Origin: Aquila chrysaetos chrysaetos
Taxonomy: Eukaryota; Chordata; Aves; Accipitriformes; Accipitridae
NCBI RefSeq assembly: GCF_900496995.4
Contig: NC_044011.1
Location: forward strand, 8,092,041-8,156,040
Length of the DNA stretch: 64,000 nucleotides
Direction: 5' to 3'
The notes below the pieces were generated by a model. That model was given only the letters and a program-made list of their open reading frames with translations. It was not told the DNA's origin and did not search any database. The position numbers were made by a program, and so were the translations under genes. Below, piece after piece: positions 43,245-54,772 of the stretch (positions are counted from its first letter, which is position 1; each line of letters begins with the position of its first letter).

Positions 43245-44299
43245 TTTTTAAATCAAATAACAGGTCAGTTACTGTTGCTTGGAGTTTCTAAATTTCTTCT
43301 CAGATTAAATTAAGTCATTTATGTACATTGTAATTTAATGTTTGTTAGAGCGGGCTTACATAAGTCTGGTAGTTCACAGCCGAGGAGGAAGAGTTTGATC
43401 TCAGCAATAAGTGCGGTTTTGAAAAATTACACTTCTGTTGAATGTGAGGGTTTGTTTTAAAAACTGTTTAGTGTCACGTATAACAAAGAAAAATGGCCAT
43501 GGGAAGAGGGAAAACAAAGGACAGCAAAAATTTATTTTCCTTTAAAAAGCAGGACAGCAGGCACCAAGGACAAGCCGTGCATTGTGATCATACCCTCGGT
43601 GGCTGAGACAGCAGGAGGCTTTTCAGGCAGGGCTGGAGCTGTGCTCTTTGGGTGGCTACCCTTGCTGGAAGAGCTCGTCTGCTTGCCTTCCTGGAAGGGC
43701 AGAGCAGGCAGCCAGGTGCCCTCTGGCAGTCTGTGGCTTTCGGGATCTGCTTACTTTGCCTCTGCCTGAAGCCCGCCCCAGCCTGGACTCCTTCCTCAGA
43801 CGTGCGATGGATGAGAGATCAGAGGGTGATACTGCAAGCAGAGGAATAGAGGGGGGACCAGGACACTTTGGTGTCATTCTTTCAACAGTCTTTTGTAACT
43901 CTTTTTTTGAACCTCCTGCATAACTTTAGGGAAAAAAAATTAAACTTCTGTCTTTCTTCCTCTGTAAGGCAACATTCATGAATAATACTTCCCTGTTTTG
44001 CAGAGCTGTCAGGCAATGTCTTGAGTATTTGTGAAGTCTGCAGAAACATTGAGTGCTGTAGACCACCTGAGAATGAAGTGCTTTTAGCTAAAGGGAGGAC
44101 AATTGCCTCGCTGGCATAAGGAAGGTTACGAGTTGAATTTAGCAAGAATTTGTCTGGGGACTGAACTGGTTTCATGTTTTCTTTCCTGTATGCAAGTAAG
44201 GGTGTGTTAGCAGAGTTTATAGGTTATAAAATTTGAGAGGCCATTGTCTGCACAGAAGGGAACTGCAGCAGATTTTGGGATGATTCAGAGAGCTCTGAA

Positions 44300-44960
44300 G
44301 TCTGTATTACTGGAAGCTGAATGAAACATAGCAGTACAAAGTGCAAAATCATTCACCTAGGGACGAATATGAATTTTGTCTTTGAGCTTATCAGTTGGAA
44401 ACAACCAAGAGGAAAGGAAGTCCTCATGGCTGTGTTCATCACAAAATGACTTGGGCACCAGTGACCCCATCCACCCCCCCAGTATTGTGACCATGATATA
44501 TCAGGCAAAATTTCTCTGAAAGAACTGGGCAAGCATTTAAGTCATCTGTAAAACCTTGGCAAGAGCGTGTCTGCAACTGTAGTCACCTGTACCAAGGAAA
44601 GATGAATTCCAAGTGGAAGAGGCATAGAGAAGGGCTTGCAAGGTGAGGCGTCAGGAGACTGGAGCTACTGTTATATGAAAGAACTAAAAGATTGTGCCTC
44701 GATCAGTCAAGGAAAATGAAGTCTGAGAAAGATACTACTGCTCCTTTTAAATACCAAATATCAAGAAGGCAGAAGGGATCTTTAAAACTAGAAGAAAAAG
44801 CTGGTCCAAAAGCAAAGACGATACATTTATTTTGGCTGGAAATTAGGCTTAGGAAGAATGAGGTTCTGAACGACCTTTTTACTGGGGCACTGGAAGCCGT
44901 GTAACTGATTTTTGAATGTGTGACCAGGCTATGATAGTAGGGACTGACGTCAGGGATCAG
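44300..44960 (+). mobile_element. Ancient CR1/L3-like LINE fragment
   Basis: Blocks matching the CR1/L3 reverse-transcriptase C-terminal region occur in the expected order: GTGCAAAATCATTCACCTAG at 44341, TTATCAGTTGGAAACAACC near 44389, AAAGATGAATTCCAAGTGGA near 44599, AGAGAAGGGCT near 44627, and TGGAAATTAGGCTTAGGAAG near 44836. Many indels and stops break the frame, so it is a dead copy. The middle part (44460-44590) is poorly matched and may carry a deletion or replacement. The open frame at 44692-44904 is part of this element, not a gene. Confidence 0.75.
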
Positions 44961-47121
44961 GGGATCCCTCGCAGGCCTCTGGTTCAGAGCTCCACTGACC
45001 TGGAAGAGTGCCGGGCTCCGTGTGGCAGCGCCTGCAGCTGGAGCCCGGCTTCTGGGCAAGGCGGGGGGGGTGGGTTCCCCTCCTGTGGCATGTGCCCAAG
45101 CTTCTTCCACCAAAATTCTGCCCCATTGTCTCAGTTTTGTTTTCTTCCCCCTTTAAAGGTTCCTATGGCTCCCTTTCCCCCTCATTTAAAGCCCCACTCC
45201 ACACATCGTTTAAAGCTGCGTTAACGGTAGCCTATTATTTTGGAGCTCCGTGGGGCTGAAAGAGTTAGAAAATCCACTCCGATAGTTTTGTAGGTGAGAA
45301 AAATGGTCTCCAACTTTGAGTCTGTATTGTGATAAGCCATGTGCAGGACAAGGGCTGACAGGCAACAAAAGCTATTGGCAGCAAAAATTCTGCTGTTCTA
45401 ATAAAAGCCTTTAGATTTTATTTAGTGAAGCCACATCCAGTCAAACCACAGCTTAGGTTAGAGTAACCACGGGTGAAAAACCCCACATAGAGCTTTAGTT
45501 AAACGGGAGGTTTGTGGTCTCACAAAGGAACCCTTTCTCCAGAAATAAACCCAGGGTTGCTCCTGCATTAATGGCTTGTTTAGTCTGGATGTCAATCTGT
45601 ACTTAAAAGAAAAAAAAAAGGTAATGATAGATAATTATATCTGAGTATGCATGAGCCAGATCAGATGTAGAGACGGTCTGATGTAACTTGGGTGTTGGGA
45701 CGACTGTGTGATTTACTTTTTCTGCTCTTAGAAACTACAAACTAGAGGGCTTGCCAGAAGCTGTCTCAGTGTAGGGATTCTGAGTTACGGGACTCAGTGG
45801 GAGCCACATTGCTGCTTTGTCTTGAAAATAGTCAGACCCACAGGTGCAGCATTTACATCTCCGCAGACTGTATCCAGCAAGAGAAAGCTGAGCTGAGGAT
45901 ACCGTAGGGGTTGCTTCAAGTGGGTTACGCTGTGCTTTCTCTTCCGCTTTTGTCCTAAAGGTGCAGGAGATTTGAAGAAAAAAGAATCCGTTCAAATAAA
46001 CTGTTTGCAAAAATCTGCTAGATACTCAGGTCTGTCCTTTCCAAATGTGATTGCAGGATTTTGCAGTTTACTGCTCTGTATTTAGTTTCTATATAATAAA
46101 GCAATCAATATCTTTTAAAATACCCATCCTGTTTGGCTAGCATGAATACAAAGCTTCCTAGCCTGAGAAGGACTCCTGTCAGTTATACCTATGGAACATA
46201 ACTTTACTTTCTTTCTAAGGAAAACTCGTAAAGAAATTATTTGTGCTTATTTTATTTCTGGGCTGCTGTGGAGTAGCTGCTGATCCTGTATTATCAAGGG
46301 GTAGGATGTGTTCTATTTGTTCTGCTTGAGCTCCATGGTCTGTACTCAGTTTCCCAGTCATTCCTTCAGGGAACCCATATCAAGCAGGAGAGGTGAGCGA
46401 CCCCATGTCTCTGTGGCCAGGCTGATAAGATAATGCTGCTTCACTTCCACCATCCTAAAGCCTCCTCCATGGGCAGCCCCAGGCTTTTCTGGTAGAGCAC
46501 AAGCAGTCTCTGTCCTTCCTCTTCCTCTGCTTTACCAGCTGACCTTTATTGAGACCCAAGGCTTAGGAAGAATCCCCTTCCCCTAGTGAGTACCAGAGCT
46601 CTCCGTGGGACCCGGCCAGCAGAAGGGCAGGAGGAAGGACTTCTGCTGGGGAAAGACTTTGGAAGCAGTGAAGGGAAAGCAGGTGAAGAGCTTGTTGCAG
46701 CTGAGACGGCAAGGATGCTGCCAGCTTCAAGTACGTTTGCTGAGACGTGGCAGGTGTGGTAGTGTGGGGAGAAAGAGTGTACCGCAGAGAAGAAGGATGG
46801 ATTGTGCGTGAGGGAGAGAAAGCTGTTGGAGTAACAGGGGCTGCTGGATGATGGCAGAGGAGGTAACGGGGAATAAGTAAACAGACGGATAAAAGAGAAT
46901 GAATAAAAGTACATGGTGGTGATGTCTTATTTCTGGAGGAGAAGAATTGTACTGAATCAAATAAGCTTGTCTGCAGTGGTCTAGGGTTGCATATGTGAGA
47001 AAGTATTTGTTCAGGGATGATGGCAGTAATACCCCAGCCTTCTTTTCACGTGTTGATATTAAAGTATTTTCCAAAGGAAATCTGTACTGTTATGTTGATT
47101 CTGCAGCTAGAGAAATACTGG

Positions 47122-47240
47122 TTCTGTGTGTGTGAGAGGGAGGGGGAGAAAGAAAAAGAGAAAAAAAGAGAGGGAGAAGTGTGAGAAACAGGCGAAAAAA
47201 AGAGAGGGAGACGTGTGAGAAACAGGCAAAAAAAAGACAG
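47122..47240 (+). repeat. Purine-rich minisatellite, 34-bp unit
   Basis: After a GTGTGTGTGAGAGG start, a 34-base unit containing AGAGAGGGAGAAGTGTGAGA occurs at 47161-47194 and again at 47195-47228 with two changes, then a partial third copy begins. One strand is almost purely purine, so triplex or slipped structures are possible. Confidence 0.9.
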
Positions 47241-50187
47241 CAAGTATGTCCTAGGGTGGGATATAAAGACAGACAGCAGGTACATGTTCATAGTGTGTGC
47301 ATGTGTGCTGCTGTAGGGAGATAAGTTGGGTTGGATTCCTTGGTGCCTAAAGTGAGAATGGAATAGAGAAAAGTTACTTAGATAATAAACTTTTCTCAAT
47401 TTTACCAGCCCAGTTGTGGTGTTGAATGAATGCATGTTACAACGGCATCAGTCTGAGAGTCCACACAGGAGAGCTATGGGTGCACAACAAACTTGAAGAG
47501 TTCAAGCTTTCATTTCAAAATCAAGCTTTCTAGTTTTCAGGATTACAAAGGTATGTTTCTACATAGAAACAGGGCATGGATTTGAAACCAAACTGTTTAG
47601 AAAACATGTTAAATAGCCTGTGGTTGCTAGAGGTATGCATTTCTTTGCACTTTTTGTGTCATCAAGGCGTTAACTCTGAAGGCTCATGACTGCATTTCAT
47701 TATCAACAGCCACAGTTTCAGGATTGACTTTTTTTAACAGAGGGGGTTCTTCCCAGGGGGTAACTTGGCATTTACTGCAACTAAGTGAAACGGGACTTAT
47801 CAGAAACTGTAAAACAAAGGAGGAATTCAAGTGAAAAGGATGAAGCATTGTTCTAAAAAGAAACTTGTTTCCCTCTGAGTGATGCTCAGAAGTCACAACA
47901 AGGTGCTTGAATTCAACATAAATTGGGTTTCTTTGTAGGTAATTCTAAAGGCTGGACTCAGTCTCTTCATTTATTTTTGCACCTGCTGTTAATATCAAAG
48001 AGGAATCAGCTGTAGGTTTAGGCTAGAACAAAGCCTTACACTTAAACTCAGAGCTGAGATTGCTAGTTCCATCAAAGAATTTGCCAGTGATGGGGCAGTA
48101 GGATTTCTCATGAACTGTGCAAACTGTGTTGGGGAGAAGTCTCCTTGGTTATAGTGGTTGGAAAATTTGGGAAAGTGAAGAAGGGGGTTGCAAGAGAGTG
48201 TTATGGGGGAAAGCTGGCATCCCTGTTGTGACAGTAGTCTTGTATGGTCTGCACTACATGCTAGCGAGATGCACAACTCACAGTGAAGGAGTAAAAGATA
48301 AGTCAGTATTAACTTTTTCTTTTGGATTTTTCTTAACTCTGTTACGTGTAAAGCAACTTTAATTGATGTAAAGCTTAGAATTTCTATGTTCCAACTGAAC
48401 ACAGAATTGAAATAAATTATTTGTTTCTAGCAGACAGCAAATTATAACAATGTTCTGTCATAAATTAGATTTCATTATGAAAACAGAAAGATAAAATTAC
48501 AAAAATCCTGATAACCCTATTTATTTTTCTTGCAATAAAAATGGCTATTCCAATGATATTAGGTAACAACGGTGCTGTTGCCTACCATGCCAACTGTTAA
48601 CGTCGTTTGTTGTTTGTGTTTTATTACTACCTAAGAGGCCCTGGTCCCAAGCCAGGATCCTGTTGTGCTGGACAGGATTCAAAAGATGGTCTTTGTATCA
48701 AAGAGCTTACAGTGTTTCTAGTGCTTTGGGTTTATAACATAGCATCTCGGTAAAGAGACCTGCTGTTGGAGTTTTAATTTATTTGGAGGACAGTTTCTCT
48801 GAAGGGGGGTCCTCTACTTTAACAAAAGTAACTTAAGCCCAAACAGCTGTTTCCTTTTCTGAACACCCTTTAAATAAAAGCAATAAACATCTGATCTTTG
48901 TGGTGCATAGGACAGCACAAAATGGTAGATGGCATCAGAAGGTTTTCTTTAGCTTCTTTCATAATCCTTTGTTGGAAACAAATCTGAGTACCATTATTGT
49001 AAGTATTTGCCTTTGTACACTGGCACTAGTGCTTTTTTTTTTTCTTTTTAAAATTAAATGTATTTAGCTTTTCATTACAATGTAATATGTAGGAACACGT
49101 CTACCTGAAAATTTTGTGATTAAAAATAGTCCTACCCTTGCACATGAGGTATCTTCTTTCCATAAAGAATTGCAATTTTCCCTCAAAAGTAATACTGAAA
49201 TTTGTGTTTTTCTAAAAGGAAAAAATTGCCAGGAAAAGACATGGTCTTCACAGCTTTATTAATATAGCCACCATCATACATCACATAGCATAGCACTTCT
49301 AGAGAAACTTTCATTATTTATAGTTCCAGCCACATAACCTTTCAGCTGTCACCCTGCAGACCAGAAAATGAAGTGACATAAGCAGAGCTGAACAAACTAC
49401 TGAAAGCAAACAATATATTTTTTTTTTTTTTTTTCTGGTATGTCAGTTATCTCCGAACAGACCTGGACTTCTTAAAAAAAAATGTTGTTTTGATTTGCTG
49501 AACAAATTGCAGTTCATTTTGGATCTTGCAGTATTTCTTCTGCATCTGGACTAGGTAATTCCCTAAAACACTGTCAAGATGGCTGCTAGCACTTGTTTGC
49601 ATGTTATCAACACTCGCAGTTAATATTCTTGTGGAAACGAGGTGGCTCGTATGAGTATTTGTGGGAATCAAAGACAATGCCTGATACACACCTTTTAAAC
49701 AAATTTACTCCTTGCATGTGTACGTGTTTGAGAATAATCCTTTGTAAAAAGAATCCCTTATGAAATAGGGTTCTCTATAAATTACTCTAAAAGTTTATAG
49801 AATAAAGCTTGAGGAAACAATGTCTTTTCTGTAGGTTTCTAATTTGTGATAGCAATTCAGTAGCTGGGTAATAATTACTATATTCTGTAAGATCATTTAG
49901 CAGAAAATCCCTAGGAAAAAAAAGGCAATTATTTTTATTAACTTGCACAGGACTTTTCCATAAAGGATTTAATTTGGGGCTGTATTTACTCGCTCTAGAG
50001 CTTGGGTTTGAGCTGCATTTATCCTTTCGTTCCCCCCTGCCCCACCTTTCCAGCAGGTTGCCGCCTTTGTATTTCATTGTGGCTGCTCCTGCCTCACCCA
50101 CATTTGGGTGGTTGGTTCTGTCAGCTCCTCTATTGCCGTCATCCCACACTTTTCTAAACTCCCTTTCCCCATAATCTGTCTTATTCC

Positions 50188-50209
50188 TTTTTTTTTTTTT
50201 TTTTTTTTT
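50188..50209 (+). repeat. Poly-T run
   Basis: Twenty-two T with no retroelement recognisable next to it. Confidence 0.9.
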
Positions 50210-51059
50210 CCCAAGGAATTGATCATACATCATAGAGGGGACTCTTAGGATATAAGAATGATGAGTGAGATAAGAGGATTTACCAGGCAAAAGAGTGGGA
50301 TGAGATAAAAGATGAGTCACTGTCATTCTTAAAATGTAGCAGACAGAATTGGGAAAGAACAAGTGTTTGGTTCGAAGCTGTATTTAATACCAAACAACCG
50401 TTGTTACAACTTGATTTTACTTTTTCTCTCACCGTGTTTTCCTTTGAGTATTTTGATTAATATTGCCAAATTATTGCCAAATAATGGCTTATTTGCTGCT
50501 TTCAAACCAGGCCTGTTCCTGTAAGCATGACGCACGCTAGACTTCCTGATGGCTTCAGTGGGCACCCTGACTCCTGAACTGTGATGAAATCACATTTACC
50601 CGTGCAAATACAACCAAAGACTTTTGCTCGTTGTTGCACTGACACAGCGCATTCATACCAGAACCCTTGCACCTGATGCAAGTGGATGCATCAGAGTATT
50701 TTAATTTGCATTTCTTTGTGTTTCAGAGTTCTTAAAATCCTTTTTTGGGATGCTGTAGCAAACCTCACTGTTTCACATCAAAAATTCCTGTTGGAGTGGG
50801 TGAGACTTTTCCGGTAAACAACGTGGATCTATGGTTAGTATCACAGTGGCATCAGTGACACGTCGCTCTGTGGCAATGGAAAGTGTCATGCTGACTGAGC
50901 AATGAAAACCCACATTGACAGATACATTGGGGAATGAGCAAATGTGATTCATCACTAATTTATGCCCAGGTATTGAGATGGCCACCAAGTGTATTTGACT
51001 TGTCCACAAATAAGTATATTTTACAAATATATGTGTACAGAGCTTGAAAATTAATTTTC

Positions 51060-51460
51060 ACTGTCATCTAACTTTTCTTCTGTGATTGCTTTTGCTTGCC
51101 CAGCCAAGAAGCAGGTGATCAATCAGGTATGAATTGCCAGTGGCTAATGAATAATAATCAAATGAACAGTTTGTAAATAACCCTTAAGCTGAAAGCTGCT
51201 TGCCTAGAATATCTGATGATTTCTTACAAATCAAAATGTATCTTGCCTGGTTTGTTGAATATACACACACATATTTACACATGCACAATTCACATTCCTT
51301 GTATAAATACACAGATATCCAGTTTCAGGCAGTGATATTTGAACAACTGTAGTTTGGATGAACAGCAATTGAGGAATTTAGCATAGATTAGCATAATCAA
51401 ACAAGTTTTCTACAATTATAAATTGACGATGTAAAGTTTCAGTAATTTACTCTCGATATT
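51060..51460. promoter_or_regulatory. Candidate conserved non-coding element upstream of PDE10A
   Basis: Non-repetitive AT-rich block with AGGTGATCAATCAGG, GGCTAATGAATAATAATCAA and paired TAGCATAGATTAGCATAATC text, about 1-1.3 kb before the CpG island. It is a plausible proximal enhancer by texture and position only. Confidence 0.25.
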
Positions 51461-52911
51461 GACAGAACAATTTGGGACTAATCTGTCTAAAGGAGCAACT
51501 TTCATTTTTTTCAGGAAAATAGCTCTTGATTTTTGTCAGTCATTTCAGTCAGATTATCTCTTTCAATTTAAACATTTTAGTATAAGAGATTTTCTAATAA
51601 GAAGTTGCTAACTGCTAAACAAATAGGCTGCAACAACAAAACACAATACACTAAAGTTTTGTTTCCATTAGCTAAGCTTTCTCTCAGAGAATTTAAATAT
51701 TTGCTGGATCTCTAGTCATCCTGCAGCAGTTATGAGAGAAAAGCTCTGTATGTAAACTAGGTAACGATTGGACTTCAGGAAATGAAAGCATCTCACACAA
51801 ATAGACAAATGAAATAGAAGTTATTAAACTGTTTTGATACAGTCAAATACACCTAGAGAAAATGGATCACAAAAGCAGATGCAGTTTTCTGTATTTTAGT
51901 TCAGGATCTTTAGGCAACAGCAGGTTTTAAGAACCAGATGCAGCTGAAAACAGTTCAGTAAAGCCTGCCCTCCCTGAGTTTTTTGTTTTGCTTTACGGCT
52001 TTTTTGTTTGTTTAATGAGAGTCTTTAATCTGTTTTGGCATTTTAAACCTTTTGCAGACTCTGTGGATTGTTTCTCATTGTTACAGAACATTCAGCCGGC
52101 TGAAAACACACGTTAATTTGAAAGCGTTACTATTTTCAGAGGAACATCTTATTTTGCAGCCTTCCAGATGAAGTGATGCATAAAGACTCTAACTTTGACA
52201 GGAGTTAGTGTCTAGTCTAGCATTAGAAGTCCTGAAATGATACGTGTAAAATACTCGAACGATTTGAAGTAAAAGCCAAAAGCGCGGGTTTACATTGTTT
52301 GCAAAGCAGGAGTCGAAATTCGAAAGAAATAGCCTAATTTTGAACGGAAATAGGAAGATCGCGGTAGTTGGATGAGGATTCCCGCAGGCACCCCGCATCG
52401 CAGACCCGCTCTTAACGCCGCAGCTGGAGTCACGGCGGACGAGGCAGAGGTTTGATCTCCCGGCAAGGTAGAGGAGGGAAACCGAATCGCCCGCCGCTCG
52501 GGCGCCGGGCCGGCAACGGCAAAAGAAACGTCTTCTCCGCGGGTACCCGCGCCGCTTTCCGCCCTGCCTGCCCCCCGCCCCCCCGGAGCCGGCCAGCGCC
52601 CGCCCTGCCCTCCGCCGCCGCCGCCTTTGCCGAGGAGCCGGCCCCCGCCGCACCGCAACCAAATCGGCCGCCGGGGGTACGGCGACGGTCCCGGGCGGGC
52701 GGGCACCGCCGCGGCGGCCCCTTCTCCGCCCGCTTGGCGGGCGGGAGCGCCGGGGGAAGCGGCCGTCCACCTGAGGAGCGCCGTTACCTCCGCCCCGTCC
52801 AGGTGTTCGGGGGGAAGAAGCCTCGGCCGGGGCGTCCTCCCGAGGCGGGGTTGGCACTTGCGGCGGGGGCCGGCCCCGCAGAGCGGCCCCGCAGAGCAGC
52901 CCCGGAGGGTT

Positions 52912-52934
52912 CCCCCCCCCCCCCCCCCCCCCCC
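52912..52934 (+). repeat. Poly-C run in the CpG island
   Basis: Twenty-three consecutive C inside the island. The length should be treated as uncertain, and frames crossing it are unreliable. Confidence 0.9.
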
Positions 52935-53993
52935 GCGCCGGCGGCTGGCGCCGAGGCTGCCCCGAGGGAACTGCCGGCCCGGCGCTCGGGCGGTGAGCTC
53001 TGAGCCTCGGCCGTCCCCGCTGAGGGCGGGGGGAGCCCCGCTGCCCGCCGGCTGCCCGCCGGGCCAGGGCAGGGCAGGGCGGCCCCCGCCCCGGTGAGCG
53101 CCGCCGCCTCAGGGCGAGGGCAGGGGCGCCGCGGGCTCTACGAGCCGCCCGGGTCACGAACGATCCTCGCCGGTTACCGGCGCCGACGGTGCTGCGAGGC
53201 GAGGGAAGAGGCTGTCCCGGGAGGGGAGGGCGGCGGCGGGCTGCCCGCCGCCCTGGGGTTCCGTTAAGCTGACAGGCGGCGCGGGGGCAACGGCTTCCCC
53301 GGCGGCCGCGTCCCGCCCGGCCCGAAGGAAGCGCCCCGGCCGGCCTGAGGGGAGCCCCGCGGCGGGCCGGCGATGCCGGTCCGCGGCCCCCCCATCCCCG
53401 CCGCTGCCGCAGGTAAAATCCGGTGGACTCAGACCTCCCCGCCCGCCTCTCGGCGGCGGCTGGCGCCCAGGGCAGAGCGAGTTCGGGGCGAAAACGAAAT
53501 CCGTGGGGCGGGGGCTTCTAGCGCAGCCCTCGGCCCCGCTCCGTTCCGAGCCCGCCCTCGGGCTTCCCTTGGCCGGGCGTTCCCCCGGCGGCTGCCCCGC
53601 TGAGGGACGCCGTAGCGCGGCCCGCTGAGGCGCCGGGACGGCCGGGCTGCGGCCGGGCTGGCGGGGCGGGGTGGCGGGGCGTCGGCCGAGGGGGCCGGCG
53701 GCGGTGGCGGGACGCGCCTTCGAGGGGAGCGCGGCCGGCCGGGGACCGCGGGACGGGACCCCGCCTGCCCGGAGACCCCGCCGCGGGGCTCGGCGTGGCG
53801 GCTGGCCGGCGCGACGGGCTCCGCTGGTGAGCGGGGGCGGCGGCTGCGCCTGTGGAGCAAGGCCGGTGGCGGCCCCGGAGCCGCGCCGCACCTGAGGCCA
53901 GGGTCTGCGGTCGCCCCTCGGGGAGCCCGACGGCTTAGAGGGCTGGGGCTGAGGGGTAGGCGGCTGCAAGCGTGCCAAGTAGAGGCTGCGGGG

Positions 53994-54009
53994 ACACACA
54001 CACACACAC
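53994..54009 (+). repeat. (AC)8 run in the CpG island
   Basis: Eight AC units, interrupted by a G before the final CACGG. It lies about 0.76 kb before ATG 54773. Confidence 0.9.
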
Positions 54010-54246
54010 GCACGGGACAGAGGGGGGGCTGAAGCAAACGCGTGTGGGAGGGGCCGTGCACCTCCGTATGGGAAGGGGGGGGGGGGCGATGCCCCACAGA
54101 AACGGAGGGGCAGCTCCCTGGCATCTTCATCCCGGGCGCCGCAGGGCGTGTGCCTTTTGATGTCGGTGGCTGGAAATATCTGTTTAAAACAAGGAGGCCG
54201 CATAGGGAGGATCTTGTTCTGGCGTCTCTCCCTGCGTTCCCTTTAG

Positions 54247-54252
54247 GTAAGC
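54247..54252 (+). other. Candidate 5' UTR splice donor
   Basis: TTTAG|GTAAGC is the best donor-like sequence in the upstream half of the CpG island. Splicing from here to the acceptor at 55574 would remove the upstream ATG and leave the 55583 start. There is no transcript evidence in the sequence itself. Confidence 0.3.
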
Positions 54253-54502
54253 GCGGTGCCGCGGCTCCTGCGTGCGCGCCCGGTAACGAGAGGAAGGGAG
54301 GCGGCCTGGGAAGCGCTGGCTCCGCCAGTGGGCGTTCTCTGGCGGCCGGGGCTGGAGCGGGAAGCGGCACTGCGGTGATTCTGTCTGCCTCTTCGCAGAC
54401 GAGCGGGCACGTACGGGGCAGTATTGGCCTCGCTCGGAGAAAATGCCGATCGTTGCCGTTTTTTTGCTTTGAAGGCGAGGTGGGAGCATGAGGAAAAGCG
54501 GA

Positions 54503-54512
54503 CTTTAAAAGG
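54503..54512 (+). promoter_or_regulatory. TATA-like box upstream of PDE10A
   Basis: CTTTAAAAGG is the only clearly A/T-rich block in this part of the island. It lies about 260 bases before ATG 54773, so initiation some 30 bases downstream would give a 5' UTR of roughly 240 bases. CpG-island promoters often lack a TATA element, so this is only a candidate. Confidence 0.25.
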
Positions 54513-54724
54513 GGATCGGAGCCGCTCGGCGCCGGTAGCGCCCCGTCCCCTCCGGCCTAAAGGGGGAACGGAAATGTGAGGACTTGGTGAGGGCGGGGAG
54601 CCGGGGTGCGGAGGAAATACTGCCCGGGGGCTGCCGGAGGGAACGCGGGACCCCGCGGCGGCTGTCCCTGGTTGGGGTCCGTCCGTTTTCGGCTTCCCCT
54701 TTCGCTTCCCTCTGGTATCTCTCC

Positions 54725-54727
54725 TAG
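54725..54727 (+). other. In-frame stop bounding the PDE10A long frame
   Basis: TAG read in the same frame as ATG 54773 and ATG 55583. All 15 codons between it and ATG 54773 are sense codons without Met, so 54773 is the most upstream ATG available to the PDE10A frame in an unspliced exon. Confidence 0.9.
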
Positions 54728-54772
54728 ACGTCCTGCCTTAAACTGCCGCGAAAGGGAGGGAAGAGCGGAAGC

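Larger units (their letters stand above)
34724..44299. other. No gene recognised
   Basis: Unique sequence with the GA-rich tract at 38 kb, the possible LINE remnant at 40.5 kb and the (TTTTG)8 run. The 99-residue frame at 41027-41326 lacks a recognisable domain or splice context. Confidence 0.6.
44961..52359. other. No gene recognised; proximal upstream region of PDE10A
   Basis: Unique DNA with a short GC-rich patch at 44.95-45.1 kb, the 34-bp minisatellite, and T runs at 49418-49434 and 50188-50209. The 191-residue minus frame at 49787-50362 runs through the T run, read as poly-Lys, and is not gene-like. Confidence 0.6.

Noticed and set aside
44692..44904. 70-residue plus-strand frame
   Set aside because: It falls within the decayed CR1-like LINE.
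49787..50362. 191-residue minus-strand frame
   Set aside because: It reads through a 22-base homopolymer as poly-Lys and has no known motif.
52189..53157. 322-residue minus-strand open frame crossing the 23-base poly-C
   Set aside because: Low-complexity composition, dependence on an unreliable homopolymer length, and no recognisable domain.
53154..54203. 349-residue minus-strand open frame in the CpG island
   Set aside because: It is Pro/Arg/Ala-rich, overlaps other long frames on both strands and has no domain. GC-rich DNA lacks stops, so this is expected by composition.
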